The notes: a model not told the origin generated them from the letters alone. A stretch of DNA of 36,520 bases from Amylibacter sp. (GCA_021775375.1 JAJFHY010000073.1:1-36520), one strand, 5' to 3'; shown: positions 1-8,693, numbered from the stretch's first letter. Translations and numbers: made by a program.

Positions 1-19
1 AAAAGTAAGGAAGCTAGAC

Positions 20-331
20 ATGTCACGTGTTTGCGAATTAACTGGTAAAGGCCCAATGAGCGGCAATAATGTCAGCCACGCCAAAAACAGAACCAAGCGT
101 CGGTTTTTGCCGAACCTGAATGATGTGACTTTGGCCAGCGAGTCTTTGGGGCGCTCATTCAAGTTCCGCGTATCAGCTGCTGCATTGCGCACAATTGATC
201 ACCGCGGTGGTTTTGATGCGTTTTTGGCAAAAGCAAAGGACAGTGAATTGTCTGCGAATGCTTTGAAAGTCAAAAAAGACATAGCAAAAGCAAAAACCGA
301 AGCCGAAGCAACAGTCGAAGCTACAGCATAA
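20..331 (+). CDS. rpmB: 50S ribosomal protein L28
   Basis: This is a structural protein of the large ribosomal subunit. The N-terminus [12 protein letters not shown] and the following [16 protein letters not shown] stretch are the L28 signature. The 103-residue length fits alphaproteobacterial L28, which carries a longer Lys/Ala-rich C-terminal tail than the E. coli protein (here [15 protein letters not shown]). An AAGGA ribosome binding site lies about 8 bases before the ATG. A rho-independent terminator follows closely, so it is probably transcribed alone or as the last gene of its unit. The identification is secure. Confidence 0.97.
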   Translation: MSRVCELTGKGPMSGNNVSHAKNRTKRRFLPNLNDVTLASESLGRSFKFRVSAAALRTIDHRGGFDAFLAKAKDSELSANALKVKKDIAKAKTEAEATVEATA

Positions 332-354
332 ACTGACGGTATCGAAGAATTTAT

Positions 355-389
355 GCGGCCTTGGGAATATTTCTGGGGCCGCTTCTTTT
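355..389 (+). terminator. Rho-independent terminator after rpmB
   Basis: GCGGCC (355-360) pairs perfectly with GGCCGC (377-382) across a 16-base loop, and TTCTTTTTG follows. It sits about 25 bases after the rpmB stop codon and before the next gene on the same strand, so it probably ends rpmB transcription. Confidence 0.75.
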
Positions 390-462
390 TGTCTTGTGGT
401 TATTTATAGTTGAAAGGCTTAAGTAGCAGACAAGTATTTAGCAGTGGTAAATGGATTGAAAA

Positions 463-1047
463 ATGGCACAAAAATCTAAAGCAGGCATAATCGGTATAAT
501 TTTGGCATCACTCGTTGTGATCGCATCACTTGTCTTTCTGGCATGTGTTTTGAAACACAGACATCATGGGCATGATATGGCAGGTCATGATGGGATGCAC
601 AGTGGGATGATGCATGATGGAATGCATAGTGGAATGATGCATGATGGAATGCACACTGAAATGGATGAAGACGGCGAAGGCATTGCAATTGAACACAGCT
701 ATGCACGTGCAAATGGCGCCTCTGCCCAAGCGGGGGCTGCCTTTTTGGTTATCAAAAACTTCAGCGATGAAGATGATCGACTGATAGGTGCAAAAACGGA
801 TGTGTCAAAGAAGGCAGAACTGCATACCCATAAGATGGATGCAAACGGTATGATGACAATGGGCCCGATTGAGGGTGGTTTGGCAGTTCCCGGACATAGC
901 CAGGTTGAGCTGAAACGCGGCGGCAACCATGTGATGATGATGGGGCTGACCCAATCATTGAACCAGGGTGATGTTGTAACTTTGACCCTGACCTTTGAAA
1001 AAGCCGGTGAGGTTATCGTTCAGGTTCCTGTTGATCTGAACAGATAG
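463..1047 (+). CDS. PCu(A)C-type copper chaperone with His/Met-rich N-terminal repeat
   Basis: This is a membrane-anchored or secreted copper chaperone of the PCu(A)C (DUF461) family, which delivers Cu(I) to the CuA site of cytochrome oxidase in the periplasm. Residues 8-30 form one hydrophobic segment ending in LAC, so it may be a signal anchor or a lipoprotein signal. Residues 32-66 are extremely rich in His and Met in a nine-residue repeat (MHDGMHSGM). The PCu(A)C domain occupies about 75-194 and shows the metal-binding pattern with HTHKM near residue 122 and GNHVMMMGL near 150. The extra His/Met stretch is beyond the core family and probably adds metal-binding capacity, which is an inference. 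A phosphatase gene follows after 10 bases, so the two may be co-transcribed. Confidence 0.85.
   Translation: MAQKSKAGIIGIILASLVVIASLVFLACVLKHRHHGHDMAGHDGMHSGMMHDGMHSGMMHDGMHTEMDEDGEGIAIEHSYARANGASAQAGAAFLVIKNFSDEDDRLIGAKTDVSKKAELHTHKMDANGMMTMGPIEGGLAVPGHSQVELKRGGNHVMMMGLTQSLNQGDVVTLTLTFEKAGEVIVQVPVDLNR
586..655 (+). repeat. 27-bp in-frame tandem repeat encoding MHDGMHSGM
   Basis: Two full 27-base units (586-612 and 613-639) and a partial third (640-655) have the form CATGATGGRATGCAYAGTGG plus RATGATG. They encode the His/Met-rich copper-binding-like stretch. The unit is in frame, so changes in copy number would lengthen the metal-binding arm without disrupting the gene. Confidence 0.8.
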
Positions 1048-1057
1048 GTTACCGTTT

Positions 1058-1510
1058 ATGACCACTAAAATAATGTTTGTCTGCCTTGGCAATATCTGCC
1101 GGTCGCCCACCGCCGAAGGCGTGTTTCGCGGGCTGGCAGGGCAGGCCGGTCTGAATGTGAATGTTGATAGTTCCGGCACCAGCGGGTGGCACAATGGTGA
1201 TCTACCTGACAGTCGCGCAATGGCGGAGGCTGATGCACGGGGGTATGACCTGTCCGGGCAGCGCTCATCGCAGTTAAAATCGCAGGATTTCCACGATTTT
1301 GATCTGATTTTATGTATGGATAACAGTAATATCGCAAATGCAGAGGCGATACGCCCTGATGGGGCGAAAGCTGTTGTTAAGCTGTTTTTGGATTATGTAC
1401 CGAACCAGCCTTTGCGGGAAGTACCGGACCCATATTATGAGCATAATTTCGAAGCGGTTTTCGATCTGATCGAAGACGCCAGCCGTGGGTTAATTGCCGA
1501 TCTGTCCTAG
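1058..1510 (+). CDS. Low-molecular-weight protein-tyrosine phosphatase
   Basis: This enzyme hydrolyses phosphotyrosine (or a small phosphomonoester) in the cytoplasm through a cysteinyl-phosphate intermediate. The P-loop C(X)5R appears as CLGNICRS at residues 9-16, and the general-acid aspartate lies in the family motif PDPYY near residue 128. Length (150 aa) is normal for the family. It lies 10 bases after the copper chaperone gene. Its stop codon overlaps by four bases the stop of the convergent gene at 1507-1806. Related proteins partner with tyrosine kinases in capsule export, but no kinase is visible here, so the substrate is unknown. Confidence 0.93.
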   Translation: MTTKIMFVCLGNICRSPTAEGVFRGLAGQAGLNVNVDSSGTSGWHNGDLPDSRAMAEADARGYDLSGQRSSQLKSQDFHDFDLILCMDNSNIANAEAIRPDGAKAVVKLFLDYVPNQPLREVPDPYYEHNFEAVFDLIEDASRGLIADLS

Positions 1511-1806
1511 GACGTGCTGCAATTCTCGGCTGCAAGTACACCAAAAGCTTTATACCGCAGCCAAAACCGTTCTTTTGACGGGTTATCTGACTGTCGGGTG
1601 TCTTGGGCAAGCTGTGGGTCGGCAAAGAATTTAGCCGCCTGTTTTTGATCGCCGCGCGATAGCTTGATATCGGCGACTTTTTGGATGCATGAACAGGTTG
1701 AGGGTTCGGCATTGCGTTGGGAATTATTACACGCCCGTTCTATGTATCCTGCATATAAAGGGGCTGCAGCTAATGCCACTGCACAAGTCAATAGAAGCGT
1801 TCTCAT
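1507..1806 (-). CDS. Small secreted protein of unknown function
   Basis: I do not recognise a family. The protein is 99 residues with a clear Sec signal peptide (hydrophobic residues 2-17, cleavage expected near LYAGY). The mature part has four cysteines (C27, C38, C40 and a C-terminal C96), which suggests disulfides in the periplasm. The rest is polar with several Gln/Lys/Asp. It converges on the phosphatase gene with a four-base overlap (CTAG serves both stops). The signal peptide and coherent composition support a real gene despite its size. Confidence 0.7.
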   Translation of the reverse strand: MRTLLLTCAVALAAAPLYAGYIERACNNSQRNAEPSTCSCIQKVADIKLSRGDQKQAAKFFADPQLAQDTRQSDNPSKERFWLRYKAFGVLAAENCSTS

Positions 1807-1880
1807 CTCTGTCCCTTCGCGGCCTTATCGTTGTTGTGCTGAAATTTGCCATAACGGGTAGCTGTCTGGCAAGAGGATTT

Positions 1881-2762
1881 TTACGGGCAGGATCCATATT
1901 CCAGCCAGTGTCGGTCGCCAGAGCTTAACAGTTGGTCCATCCTGGCGTCATATTGCGCCATATCAGCATCCGTCAGATGTTTCTGCCATTTACCGGAACT
2001 CGCGGATTTGAAGAAGCTTGTTTCATCCTTGAATATATCCATACCTGCGGCAGGAGCGAATTGTGCGGCGTTGGTGCGCATCGCGTCAAATTCCACGCCT
2101 TTGGTTAGGGCAGCCATGGTTTTAGTGTCAAATTCGTAACCCAGAATATCGGCAAAACGGGCCATTGTGCTGTGTAGGTCGGCACGCATGTCGGCGTAGT
2201 GGAGCAGGTGAATATTTGGTTCATCATCCCATTTTTTATATGATTTATAGTGTGATGTTAATGTATCCAGCGTTAAGTAGTCGCAATCCTCTTTTGGTGG
2301 ATGATTGTTGATGAAGCTCAAGGCATCACTGCGCGGATCACCGGGAAACAGATGATCCAACTCGTCGTTAACCATATTGGCCACATGATCGCGCATCGAA
2401 AAATGCACGTCCAGCGGATGGCGGTAGACGGCAATGTAAGTGGCGCGCGGATCGTAAACGATACCATCCAGCGGTGTATGGGTTTTGATGCATCGCCTAT
2501 GGGTCTGCGCATCTAAGATGGCAGTCAGGTCTTCCAGGGGGCGCGACTTGCTGTCCAGCCATGGCGATGTCTTATGCACGCTGGTTTCCAGATCAGGCGT
2601 GCCCTGGATCATCATACAGGTGATGCTCTGGCTCCATGTGGTGCCGCATTTGGGCGGTGTGCAGATAAAAACGTCGCCCGCACGAATTTCCAGCGCATCC
2701 CAGCGGCTGCTGTCAGTGATAGGACCAAGGTATGTGGCAGTGCGTTGAGGGTGATTTGTCAT
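1881..2762 (-). CDS. Sulfotransferase, cytosolic PAPS-dependent type
   Basis: It is predicted to transfer a sulfuryl group from PAPS to a hydroxyl or amine acceptor. The 5'-phosphosulfate loop is visible as PPKCGTTW near residue 37, and the 3'-phosphate motif region as YRHPLDVHFS near residue 113. A conserved KTHTPLDG stretch around 94-101 fits Sulfotransfer_1 family proteins. Length (293 aa) is typical. No signal peptide is seen. The ribosome binding site is weak, so start and expression are less certain. The acceptor cannot be read from sequence. This is one of three sulfotransferase genes in the window, and it differs from the two TPR-fused ones. Confidence 0.88.
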   Translation of the reverse strand: MTNHPQRTATYLGPITDSSRWDALEIRAGDVFICTPPKCGTTWSQSITCMMIQGTPDLETSVHKTSPWLDSKSRPLEDLTAILDAQTHRRCIKTHTPLDGIVYDPRATYIAVYRHPLDVHFSMRDHVANMVNDELDHLFPGDPRSDALSFINNHPPKEDCDYLTLDTLTSHYKSYKKWDDEPNIHLLHYADMRADLHSTMARFADILGYEFDTKTMAALTKGVEFDAMRTNAAQFAPAAGMDIFKDETSFFKSASSGKWQKHLTDADMAQYDARMDQLLSSGDRHWLEYGSCP

Positions 2763-2907
2763 GCGGGAATGTCACCATGATTGGGGGTGATAGGCAAGGT
2801 CTGTTGTTAAATTAAAGTTTAAGCATAATGCACATGGTGGCGTATATGTTGATTTGGTGTTTTGTAACCCATTGACCATCGCGCAAATCCATATCATATC
2901 CCCATCC

Positions 2908-4707
2908 ATGACCGATATATCCAAAATCCGCAACTTTTCCATTGTTGCCCACATCGACCACGGTAAATCCACGCTGGCGGACCGTCTTATCCAGTCTACC
3001 GGTACGGTGGCTGAACGGGATATGGAAGCGCAGATGCTGGATACGATGGATATCGAGCGCGAGCGCGGGATTACCATTAAGGCCAACTCGGTGCGGATCG
3101 AATATAAGGCCAATGACGGGCATGAGTATATTCTCAATCTGATCGACACCCCCGGGCACGTTGATTTTGCCTATGAGGTTTCGCGCTCCATGCGGGCTGT
3201 GGAAGGCTCGTTATTGGTGGTGGATGCCAGCCAGGGCGTGGAAGCGCAAACATTGGCAAACGTTTACCACGCTTTGGACGCGGATCATGAAATTGTGCCT
3301 GTTCTGAACAAGGTCGATCTGCCGGCGGCAGAACCTGAACAAGTAGCCGAACAAATCGAAGATGTGATCGGGATTGATGCAACGGATGCTGTGATGATTT
3401 CGGCGAAAACCGGACTTGGTATTCCTGATGTTCTGGAAGCTATCGTTACCCGTCTGCCTGCGCCCAAGGGTAACCGCGATGCACCGCTGAAGGCCATGTT
3501 GGTGGACAGTTGGTATGACGCTTATCTGGGCGTGGTTGTACTTGTACGTATTATCGACGGGGTCCTAAAAAAGGGCGACAAGATCCATATGATGAACACG
3601 GGTGCGACGTACCCTGTTGACCGCGTTGGTGTTTTCCGCCCGCAAATGGAACCGATTGATGAGCTTGGGCCCGGTGAGATGGGGTATCTGACGGCCTCGA
3701 TCAAACAAGTGCGCGATACCGCTGTGGGGGATACAATCACCCACGACAAACCGCGCTGCGCCGAAGCCTTGCCGGGGTTTGCACCCAGCCAACCTGTTGT
3801 GTTCTGTGGGCTTTTCCCAGTGGACAATGCCGAATTTGAAGACCTGCGTGAAGCGATCAGCAAGCTTAGCCTGAATGACGCAAGTTTTAGCTATGAGATG
3901 GAAACAAGTGCGGCACTTGGCTTCGGGTTTCGCTGCGGTTTTCTGGGATTGTTGCACCTTGAAGTGATACGCGATCGTTTGGAACGCGAATATGACATTG
4001 ATCTGATCACCACAGCACCAAGCGTGATTTACCACATACAGATGCGCGACGGTACAATGATCGAGTTGCACAATCCGGCTGATATGCCTGATCTGACCCA
4101 TGTGGATCACATCGAAGAGCCGCGCATCAAAGCGACTATACTTGTACCTGACGACTATCTAGGTGACGTGCTGAAGCTGTGTCAGGACCGTCGTGGTATA
4201 CAGATGGACCTGACCTATGCAGGTGCGCGCGCCATGGTGGTTTACGATTTGCCGCTGAATGAGGTGGTGTTTGATTTTTACGACCGTTTGAAATCGGTGA
4301 CCAAGGGGTATGCGTCGTTTGACTATCAAATGGACGGTTATCGCGAAGATTTTCTGGTCAAGATGCAAATTCTGGTCAATGACGAGCCGGTTGACGCGCT
4401 TTCAACTATGGTACACCGCGACCGTGCCGAGGCGCGAGGACGCGCCATGGTCGAAAAGCTAAAGGACCTGATCCCGCGTCATATGTTCAAAATCCCTATT
4501 CAGGCTGCTATCGGCGGGCGCATTATCGCGCGTGAAACGCTGGCGGCCATGCGCAAAGATGTAACGGCCAAATGTTATGGTGGCGACATTAGCCGTAAGA
4601 AAAAGCTGCTGGACAAGCAGAAAAAGGGCAAGAAAAAGATGCGCCAGTTCGGTAAAGTGGAAATCCCGCAACAGGCGTTTATTTCCGCGCTGAAGATGGA
4701 TGACTAG
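2908..4707 (+). CDS. lepA: Elongation factor 4 (LepA) GTPase
   Basis: EF4 is a ribosome-associated translational GTPase. From the ATG at 2908 the protein begins [20 protein letters not shown] and has 599 residues, the standard LepA length. The longer track ORF starts 18 codons earlier with unrelated residues. G-domain motifs are complete: AHIDHGKS (G1), DTPGHVDF (G3) and NKVDLP (G4). The LepA-specific C-terminal domain is present with its lysine-rich end ([19 protein letters not shown]). It converges on the small hypothetical gene at 4708-4920. The identification is secure. Confidence 0.97.
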   Translation: MTDISKIRNFSIVAHIDHGKSTLADRLIQSTGTVAERDMEAQMLDTMDIERERGITIKANSVRIEYKANDGHEYILNLIDTPGHVDFAYEVSRSMRAVEGSLLVVDASQGVEAQTLANVYHALDADHEIVPVLNKVDLPAAEPEQVAEQIEDVIGIDATDAVMISAKTGLGIPDVLEAIVTRLPAPKGNRDAPLKAMLVDSWYDAYLGVVVLVRIIDGVLKKGDKIHMMNTGATYPVDRVGVFRPQMEPIDELGPGEMGYLTASIKQVRDTAVGDTITHDKPRCAEALPGFAPSQPVVFCGLFPVDNAEFEDLREAISKLSLNDASFSYEMETSAALGFGFRCGFLGLLHLEVIRDRLEREYDIDLITTAPSVIYHIQMRDGTMIELHNPADMPDLTHVDHIEEPRIKATILVPDDYLGDVLKLCQDRRGIQMDLTYAGARAMVVYDLPLNEVVFDFYDRLKSVTKGYASFDYQMDGYREDFLVKMQILVNDEPVDALSTMVHRDRAEARGRAMVEKLKDLIPRHMFKIPIQAAIGGRIIARETLAAMRKDVTAKCYGGDISRKKKLLDKQKKGKKKMRQFGKVEIPQQAFISALKMDD

Positions 4708-4920
4708 TTATATCTTGACCCGTTGAGTGTCGGTCGATTTTTCCAGGATGTCGAATTTTTGCGACAGGCGCGTCATAAGGTTTTGGCTGACATTTTCAAA
4801 TATTGTGGAATCGCCTGATGTTGTACGCAGATATACATCCTGTGCACGGTCTGAATTGCTGAAATGATGTGTTTGGGAAGGTGCCGCGCTTTGGCTGCGG
4901 TTTATGTCAGAATGTTTCAT
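4708..4920 (-). CDS. Small hypothetical protein
   Basis: This is an unrecognised 70-residue polar protein with no signal peptide or membrane segment. The C-terminal half (QNLMTRLSQKFDILEK) could form an amphipathic helix. Its stop codon directly abuts the lepA stop on the opposite strand. An AGTGAG sequence upstream of the ATG could serve as a ribosome binding site. It may be a lineage-specific small protein, but chance remains possible at this length. Confidence 0.45.
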   Translation of the reverse strand: MKHSDINRSQSAAPSQTHHFSNSDRAQDVYLRTTSGDSTIFENVSQNLMTRLSQKFDILEKSTDTQRVKI

Positions 4921-5193
4921 TTTTACTCACTTCAAGTTTACTGGTTACTCTACAGGGTCGTTATAATTTACTAGTGCGGCTATCTATAAATATAATTTGT
5001 GGCAATTTCATGGTATTAGGTACTTTTATTAAAGTATTTTAAGTAAAGCACTGTTTATCTGGATTTATCTTGGTCTGCCATACTGGCCTTGGGATATGCG
5101 TATCTGGAAAAGATACTCACTTATTATCCCAACGGATTGCCATTCCTGTTTATCCCACCTAAACCGCATTTAAACAACTGAAAGCCTTTGATT
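4921..5193. other. AT-rich intergenic region before phnA-like gene
   Basis: These 273 bases hold no credible ORF. The segment around 5010-5050 is very AT-rich (CTTTATTAAAGTATTTTAAG). It probably carries promoters for the flanking divergent genes, but no pair of -35/-10 boxes stands out enough to name. Confidence 0.3.
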
Positions 5194-5748
5194 ATGTCTC
5201 TGAGCACCCTTCAAGCCCGTGCAGGCAACGCCTGCGAACTTTGTGCCGCTACAACAGATCTAACCCCATTTGCCGTTGGTCCGGCCCCTGATGGTACGGC
5301 GATGACCGCGGCATTGCTTTGCCCGACTTGTTCGGCGCAAATTGTGGGTGAGATGGATGTAAACCATTGGCGGTGTCTTTCTGCGTCTATGTGGTCGGAA
5401 CACGCGCCTGTGCAGGTACTTGCCTGGCGGATGCTGGACCGGTTAAGCGATGAAAGCTGGGCACGTGATCTGTCCGATATGCTTTATCTGGATGATGAGA
5501 CACTGGTCTGGGCGAAATCAGGTGCAATAAAGGAAAGCTTGCACAAAGACAGTAACGGTGCCCCACTTGCGGCAGGTGATACGGTTGTGCTGATTAAAGA
5601 CTTGCCTGTTAAGGGTGGCGGTTTCACCGCCAAGCGCGGTACAGCGGTACGCGGGATATCACTGGTTGAAGAGAATCCAGCCCATATCGAGGGCCGCGTG
5701 GAAGGACAACGTATTGTTATCCTTACCGAGTATGTGAAAAAGCGGTAA
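5194..5748 (+). CDS. PhnA/YjdM-like zinc-ribbon protein
   Basis: The protein has an N-terminal zinc ribbon (CELC near residue 13 and CPTC near residue 44) and a C-terminal SH3-like PhnA domain (GDTVVLIKDLPVKGGG through EYVKKR). The family was once named after phosphonate use, but E. coli PhnA (YjdM) is not needed for it, and the true role is unsettled. I choose the ATG at 5194. The track ORF begins two codons earlier at a TTG. At 184 residues it is longer than the ~110-residue E. coli protein because of a central helical insert (HWRCLSASMWSEHAPVQVLA). No phosphonate genes are nearby. Confidence 0.82.
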   Translation: MSLSTLQARAGNACELCAATTDLTPFAVGPAPDGTAMTAALLCPTCSAQIVGEMDVNHWRCLSASMWSEHAPVQVLAWRMLDRLSDESWARDLSDMLYLDDETLVWAKSGAIKESLHKDSNGAPLAAGDTVVLIKDLPVKGGGFTAKRGTAVRGISLVEENPAHIEGRVEGQRIVILTEYVKKR

Positions 5749-5820
5749 AAATTGACCCAAATCAAAGAAGTTGAATGTGATTAACTATAAATTACACCTG
5801 AACAAACAGGAGTTTAAGTG

Positions 5821-6003
5821 ATGTTACGCCTTGCAACGATGCTTTATGCCGTAATCGGATCAACTTTGGCTGGAACAGCCGTCATTGCGGTTCTGGTTGC
5901 CGGATACACCACGTTGACGCCGATACTGATCGCAGCCGGTGTAGGCGCACTTATAGCGATACCCGCGACATGGTTTGTCGCGCGAATGATTTATGAAGCG
6001 TAG
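5821..6003 (+). CDS. Small two-helix membrane protein (often mislabelled CTP synthetase)
   Basis: This 60-residue integral membrane protein has two hydrophobic segments (about 7-28 and 33-52) and a short RMIYEA tail. Very similar short proteins are widespread in Rhodobacteraceae and carry an erroneous CTP synthetase label. Nothing here resembles that enzyme. AGGAG at 5808-5812 lies eight bases before the ATG at 5821. The GTG three bases earlier is an alternative start. Its role is unknown. Confidence 0.75.
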   Translation: MLRLATMLYAVIGSTLAGTAVIAVLVAGYTTLTPILIAAGVGALIAIPATWFVARMIYEA

Positions 6004-6019
6004 CTATTGGTTGTGAGCC

Positions 6020-6148
6020 TTAGCTGGCTGATTTGGAAATCGCTTTTCCAGCCTTGGAAATGTCTGTGCCCATCCCATCGACAGTTGCACATGCAGTAAG
6101 GGCGGTAAGAGCAATGATCACGGTTATACGGGTCAATGTGCGGGTCAT
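6020..6148 (-). CDS. Entericidin-like small lipoprotein
   Basis: This 42-residue protein is absent from the ORF track because of its size. It reads MTRTLTRITVIIALTALTAC followed by ATVDGMGTDISKAGKAISK and a short end. The signal peptide ends in a lipobox (LTAC), so the mature protein would start at a lipidated cysteine. The VDGMGTDISKAGKAI part is the entericidin A/B family pattern. AAAGGAA lies seven to eight bases before the ATG. Entericidins are small envelope lipoproteins of a proposed toxin-antidote pair in E. coli, but only a single copy is seen here and in most alphaproteobacteria, so a toxin role should not be assumed. Confidence 0.85.
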   Translation of the reverse strand: MTRTLTRITVIIALTALTACATVDGMGTDISKAGKAISKSAS

Positions 6149-6361
6149 GGTCGTTCCTTTTGTTATCGCGTCAATTCTTAAATAAGATCGAATTTATTGG
6201 CAAGTGCCTTACGGCAATACTTCGCTTATCATCTTACCTGAATGCTTTTGTTAAAACTATAGGCAATGTCCGCATGCATTAAGCTTTGCAGATCGGACTT
6301 TCAGCTATCTTGTACTAATGTTAGGTTTGCATTTGTATATCTTAAATACCGGAAAACCGAA

Positions 6362-7543
6362 TTGCCTTTAAAGATTAACAACCGTGATGCACGCAGGCTT
6401 TGGCTGGAGACGCAAGGCTTGTCCCAACCGCCCACGGGTGCTTTGGATGTCCTGTCGATTATAAAACAACTTGGTTTTGTTCAGCTTGATACTATTCGTG
6501 TCATTGCGCGTGCCCATCATCATATAATCTGGTCGCGCAATCAACACTACCGCGAGCATATGTTGAACCGGTTGATGGCGGATAACCGTGCTATTTTTGA
6601 ACATTATACCCATGATGCCTCGGTTCTGCCGATGGAGTTTTATCCAATGTGGCAACGGCAATTTCGACGTAAAAGGAAAATGATAGATCGATCAAAATAC
6701 TATAAAACCAAGCTGGATGCAGCAGGGCGTGATGCCATCAAAGCGCGTATATTGAGAGAAGGGCCGTTATCAACCCATGCGTTTGATACAAAAGTTTCAG
6801 GCCCCAAGGGAATGTGGGAACGTCCACCGCATAAAATTTCATTGGATTATATGTGGTATGCGGGTGAACTTGCGACCTCTCATCGGCAGAATTTTACCAA
6901 GTTTTATGATTTGTCACATCGGGTTATCCCGCAAGAGATAAGCGACCAGAGCCACAGCGATGAAATGCAGATAAATTGGCTGTGCCATGCTGCTCTTGAT
7001 CGCATGGGATTTGGTAGTTTGAACGAGATACAGAAGTTTTGGGAGGCAACAGATAACAGCGAAGTGAAAGCATGGGCATCACGCGAAGCGGCATCAATGA
7101 TACCTGTTGCGCTGCAAGCGTCTGATGGTTCGTGGAGTGATGCTTATGCAGCTGCAGATATTGAGCAGCGTTTAGCTTCACTTACCGCGCCGACCTCGCG
7201 TTTGCGCATCCTGAACCCGTTTGACCCTGCTGTGCGAGATCGTAACCGTCTAAGCCGACTTTTCGGTTTTGAATACCGCATTGAAATATTTGTACCTGAA
7301 GCCAAACGCAAATGGGGTTACTATGTGTATCCCTTGCTTGAAGGTGATCGGTTTATCGGTCGGATCGAAGCAAAGGCTGATCGTACAAACGGGGTGTTGA
7401 ATGTGACAAACCTTTGGGCTGAACCCGGTGTCAAATGGACAAAAGCAAGGGCTGTGAAACTGGATGCAGAACTTGCGCGTCTTGCCCGTTTTGTCGCTGT
7501 GGACAAGGTGAAATGGCACTGTGCGAACAATCCGGTCACATAA
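6362..7543 (+). CDS. Winged-helix protein of the AlkZ/YcaQ family
   Basis: The family (HTH_42) includes DNA glycosylases AlkZ and YcaQ that remove alkylated or crosslinked bases. The protein opens with INNRDARRLWL, and the catalytic QxD/QxQ position is visible in FVQLDTI. This is followed by HHHIIWSRN, typical for the family. Length of about 393 residues fits YcaQ-like proteins. The start is uncertain. TTG at 6362 gives a protein beginning just before the conserved region and has GGAAAA upstream. The track ATG at 6266 adds 32 residues that do not look family-like. It is separated by about 90 bases from a methyltransferase gene. The DNA-repair role is inferred from family membership. Confidence 0.82.
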   Translation: MPLKINNRDARRLWLETQGLSQPPTGALDVLSIIKQLGFVQLDTIRVIARAHHHIIWSRNQHYREHMLNRLMADNRAIFEHYTHDASVLPMEFYPMWQRQFRRKRKMIDRSKYYKTKLDAAGRDAIKARILREGPLSTHAFDTKVSGPKGMWERPPHKISLDYMWYAGELATSHRQNFTKFYDLSHRVIPQEISDQSHSDEMQINWLCHAALDRMGFGSLNEIQKFWEATDNSEVKAWASREAASMIPVALQASDGSWSDAYAAADIEQRLASLTAPTSRLRILNPFDPAVRDRNRLSRLFGFEYRIEIFVPEAKRKWGYYVYPLLEGDRFIGRIEAKADRTNGVLNVTNLWAEPGVKWTKARAVKLDAELARLARFVAVDKVKWHCANNPVT

Positions 7544-7634
7544 TCGGGAAAGTCGTTTAAAATGGTGTTTCCCTGCAAAAAATCACGCTAATAAGGCGCG
7601 TAGGTTTATTGTTATTGAATTTAGGAGTTCCCGT

Positions 7635-8471
7635 ATGTTTTCCCGTAACGGTTGGCGGCGTTTTAAGTTTGGTCTTCAAACAATTCTAGGATTGTCCAAA
7701 CGCGGCTTTTTTATTCCCTACCGTTATGCCGCTAGTGTTTCGGATAGCCAGCCGGTTTATGCTGCGCTAGAGCAAGTATTTAATGCAAAGCGCGCGGATT
7801 TTGCCGAGTTTTGCAAGTCTTTGGATGTATATGCCGGTGAGTTTGAAAACTTTGATGCGGCCCCTAGGCCCAAATGGCAACAGGGTTGGTTTTCGCGCCT
7901 TGATGGCGCTGCGGCATACGGGTTGGTGCGTCAGCGTGAGCCAAAGACTATTATTGAGGGTGGGTCGGGTCACTCGACCCGGTTCATGGCACAGGCAATT
8001 TACGACGGTGGATTGGATTGCACTCAGATTGCAATAGACCCATACCCCCGCGCTGCGATCCAAAGCCTGCCCATTGAATGGCGTGCGGAGTTATTGAATG
8101 AGGAACATATCGCGATGTTTGCCGATCTTGAAGCCGGTGACATCGCATTCTTTGACTCCAGCCATATCCTAATGCCGGGCACTGATGTGGACATGATCTT
8201 TAACCGCATCATGCCAGTGTTGAAACCGGGTGTGTTGATCCACATTCACGATATACTGCTTCCCGATCCATACCCCGATGCATGGCTTTGGCGCGGTTAC
8301 AATGAACAAAATGCGCTTGGCCCGATGATTGCCAGCAATGCTTATGAAGTCATCTTTGCCAGTGCCTATGTTGCCAGCCGTATGCAGAATGAAATTGCAG
8401 CCACAAGCTTAAGTCAATTACCGCTTTTTGTGGGTGCGTATGAGACCAGCTTGTGGTTGGAAAAGAAGTAA
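7635..8471 (+). CDS. Class I SAM-dependent methyltransferase
   Basis: This is a 278-residue predicted methyltransferase. The SAM-binding glycine motif is EGGSGHSTRF, followed by IAIDPYP and a DSSH acidic motif further on. The overall pattern resembles Methyltransf_24 proteins, whose substrates vary and include glycans and small molecules. The start at ATG 7635 is set by GGAG seven to eight bases upstream. The track ORF extends upstream into the previous gene without support. It ends about 25 bases before a tRNA 3' remnant. Substrate unknown. Confidence 0.8.
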   Translation: MFSRNGWRRFKFGLQTILGLSKRGFFIPYRYAASVSDSQPVYAALEQVFNAKRADFAEFCKSLDVYAGEFENFDAAPRPKWQQGWFSRLDGAAAYGLVRQREPKTIIEGGSGHSTRFMAQAIYDGGLDCTQIAIDPYPRAAIQSLPIEWRAELLNEEHIAMFADLEAGDIAFFDSSHILMPGTDVDMIFNRIMPVLKPGVLIHIHDILLPDPYPDAWLWRGYNEQNALGPMIASNAYEVIFASAYVASRMQNEIAATSLSQLPLFVGAYETSLWLEKK

Positions 8472-8497
8472 TAACTGTAGCATATGAAGTGAGTGGG

Positions 8498-8525
8498 GAG
8501 GGTTCGATTTCCTTCGCCCGCTCCA
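8498..8525 (+). repeat. tRNA-Gly-type 3' end fragment (attachment-site scar)
   Basis: GAGGG, a TTCGATT T-loop and TCCTT form a T-arm. CGCCCGC then matches the 3' half of an acceptor stem, with discriminator T and CCA. A CGCCCGC-T-CCA end fits bacterial tRNA-Gly. No matching GCGGGCG acceptor 5' half, D-arm or anticodon arm lies upstream, so the gene is not complete. The antisense translation GAGEGNRT is the familiar artefact peptide from tRNA 3' ends. Such fragments mark one end of an element that integrated at a tRNA gene. Confidence 0.7.
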
Positions 8526-8693
8526 ATCATTTGAAAAGTCGGTTTGTATTGATGACGATGTCTGCTTTGTTTGATCTCAATCAAGGCAGCTCCCATGATT
8601 GAGATATATGAACCAGTGGTGCATGCGATAGACAAACAGCCTGCAGTCGCAAAAATTCGACGCAAAAAATGCAGCTATATGAAAGGATGCACT

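Noticed and set aside
476-729. His/Cys-rich minus-strand ORFs opposite the copper chaperone
   Set aside because: Their composition is a mirror of the His/Met codon repeat on the plus strand; no ribosome binding sites or family features.
5188-5748. Phosphonate-degradation gene
   Set aside because: The PhnA name is historical; no phn operon is nearby and the zinc-ribbon family is not required for phosphonate use.
5821-6003. CTP synthetase
   Set aside because: Sixty residues with two membrane helices cannot be that ~540-residue enzyme; the label is a propagated error.
6020-6148. Entericidin toxin-antidote pair
   Set aside because: Only one entericidin-like gene is present; no second partner is found nearby.
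8470-8530. A complete tRNA gene
   Set aside because: Only the T-arm and acceptor 3' half exist; no D-arm, anticodon arm or matching acceptor 5' strand lies upstream.
8414-8665. Minus-strand ORF containing GAGEGNRTLPTHF as a gene
   Set aside because: It is the antisense translation of the tRNA 3' fragment, a known artefact type, and overlaps the ends of two better genes.
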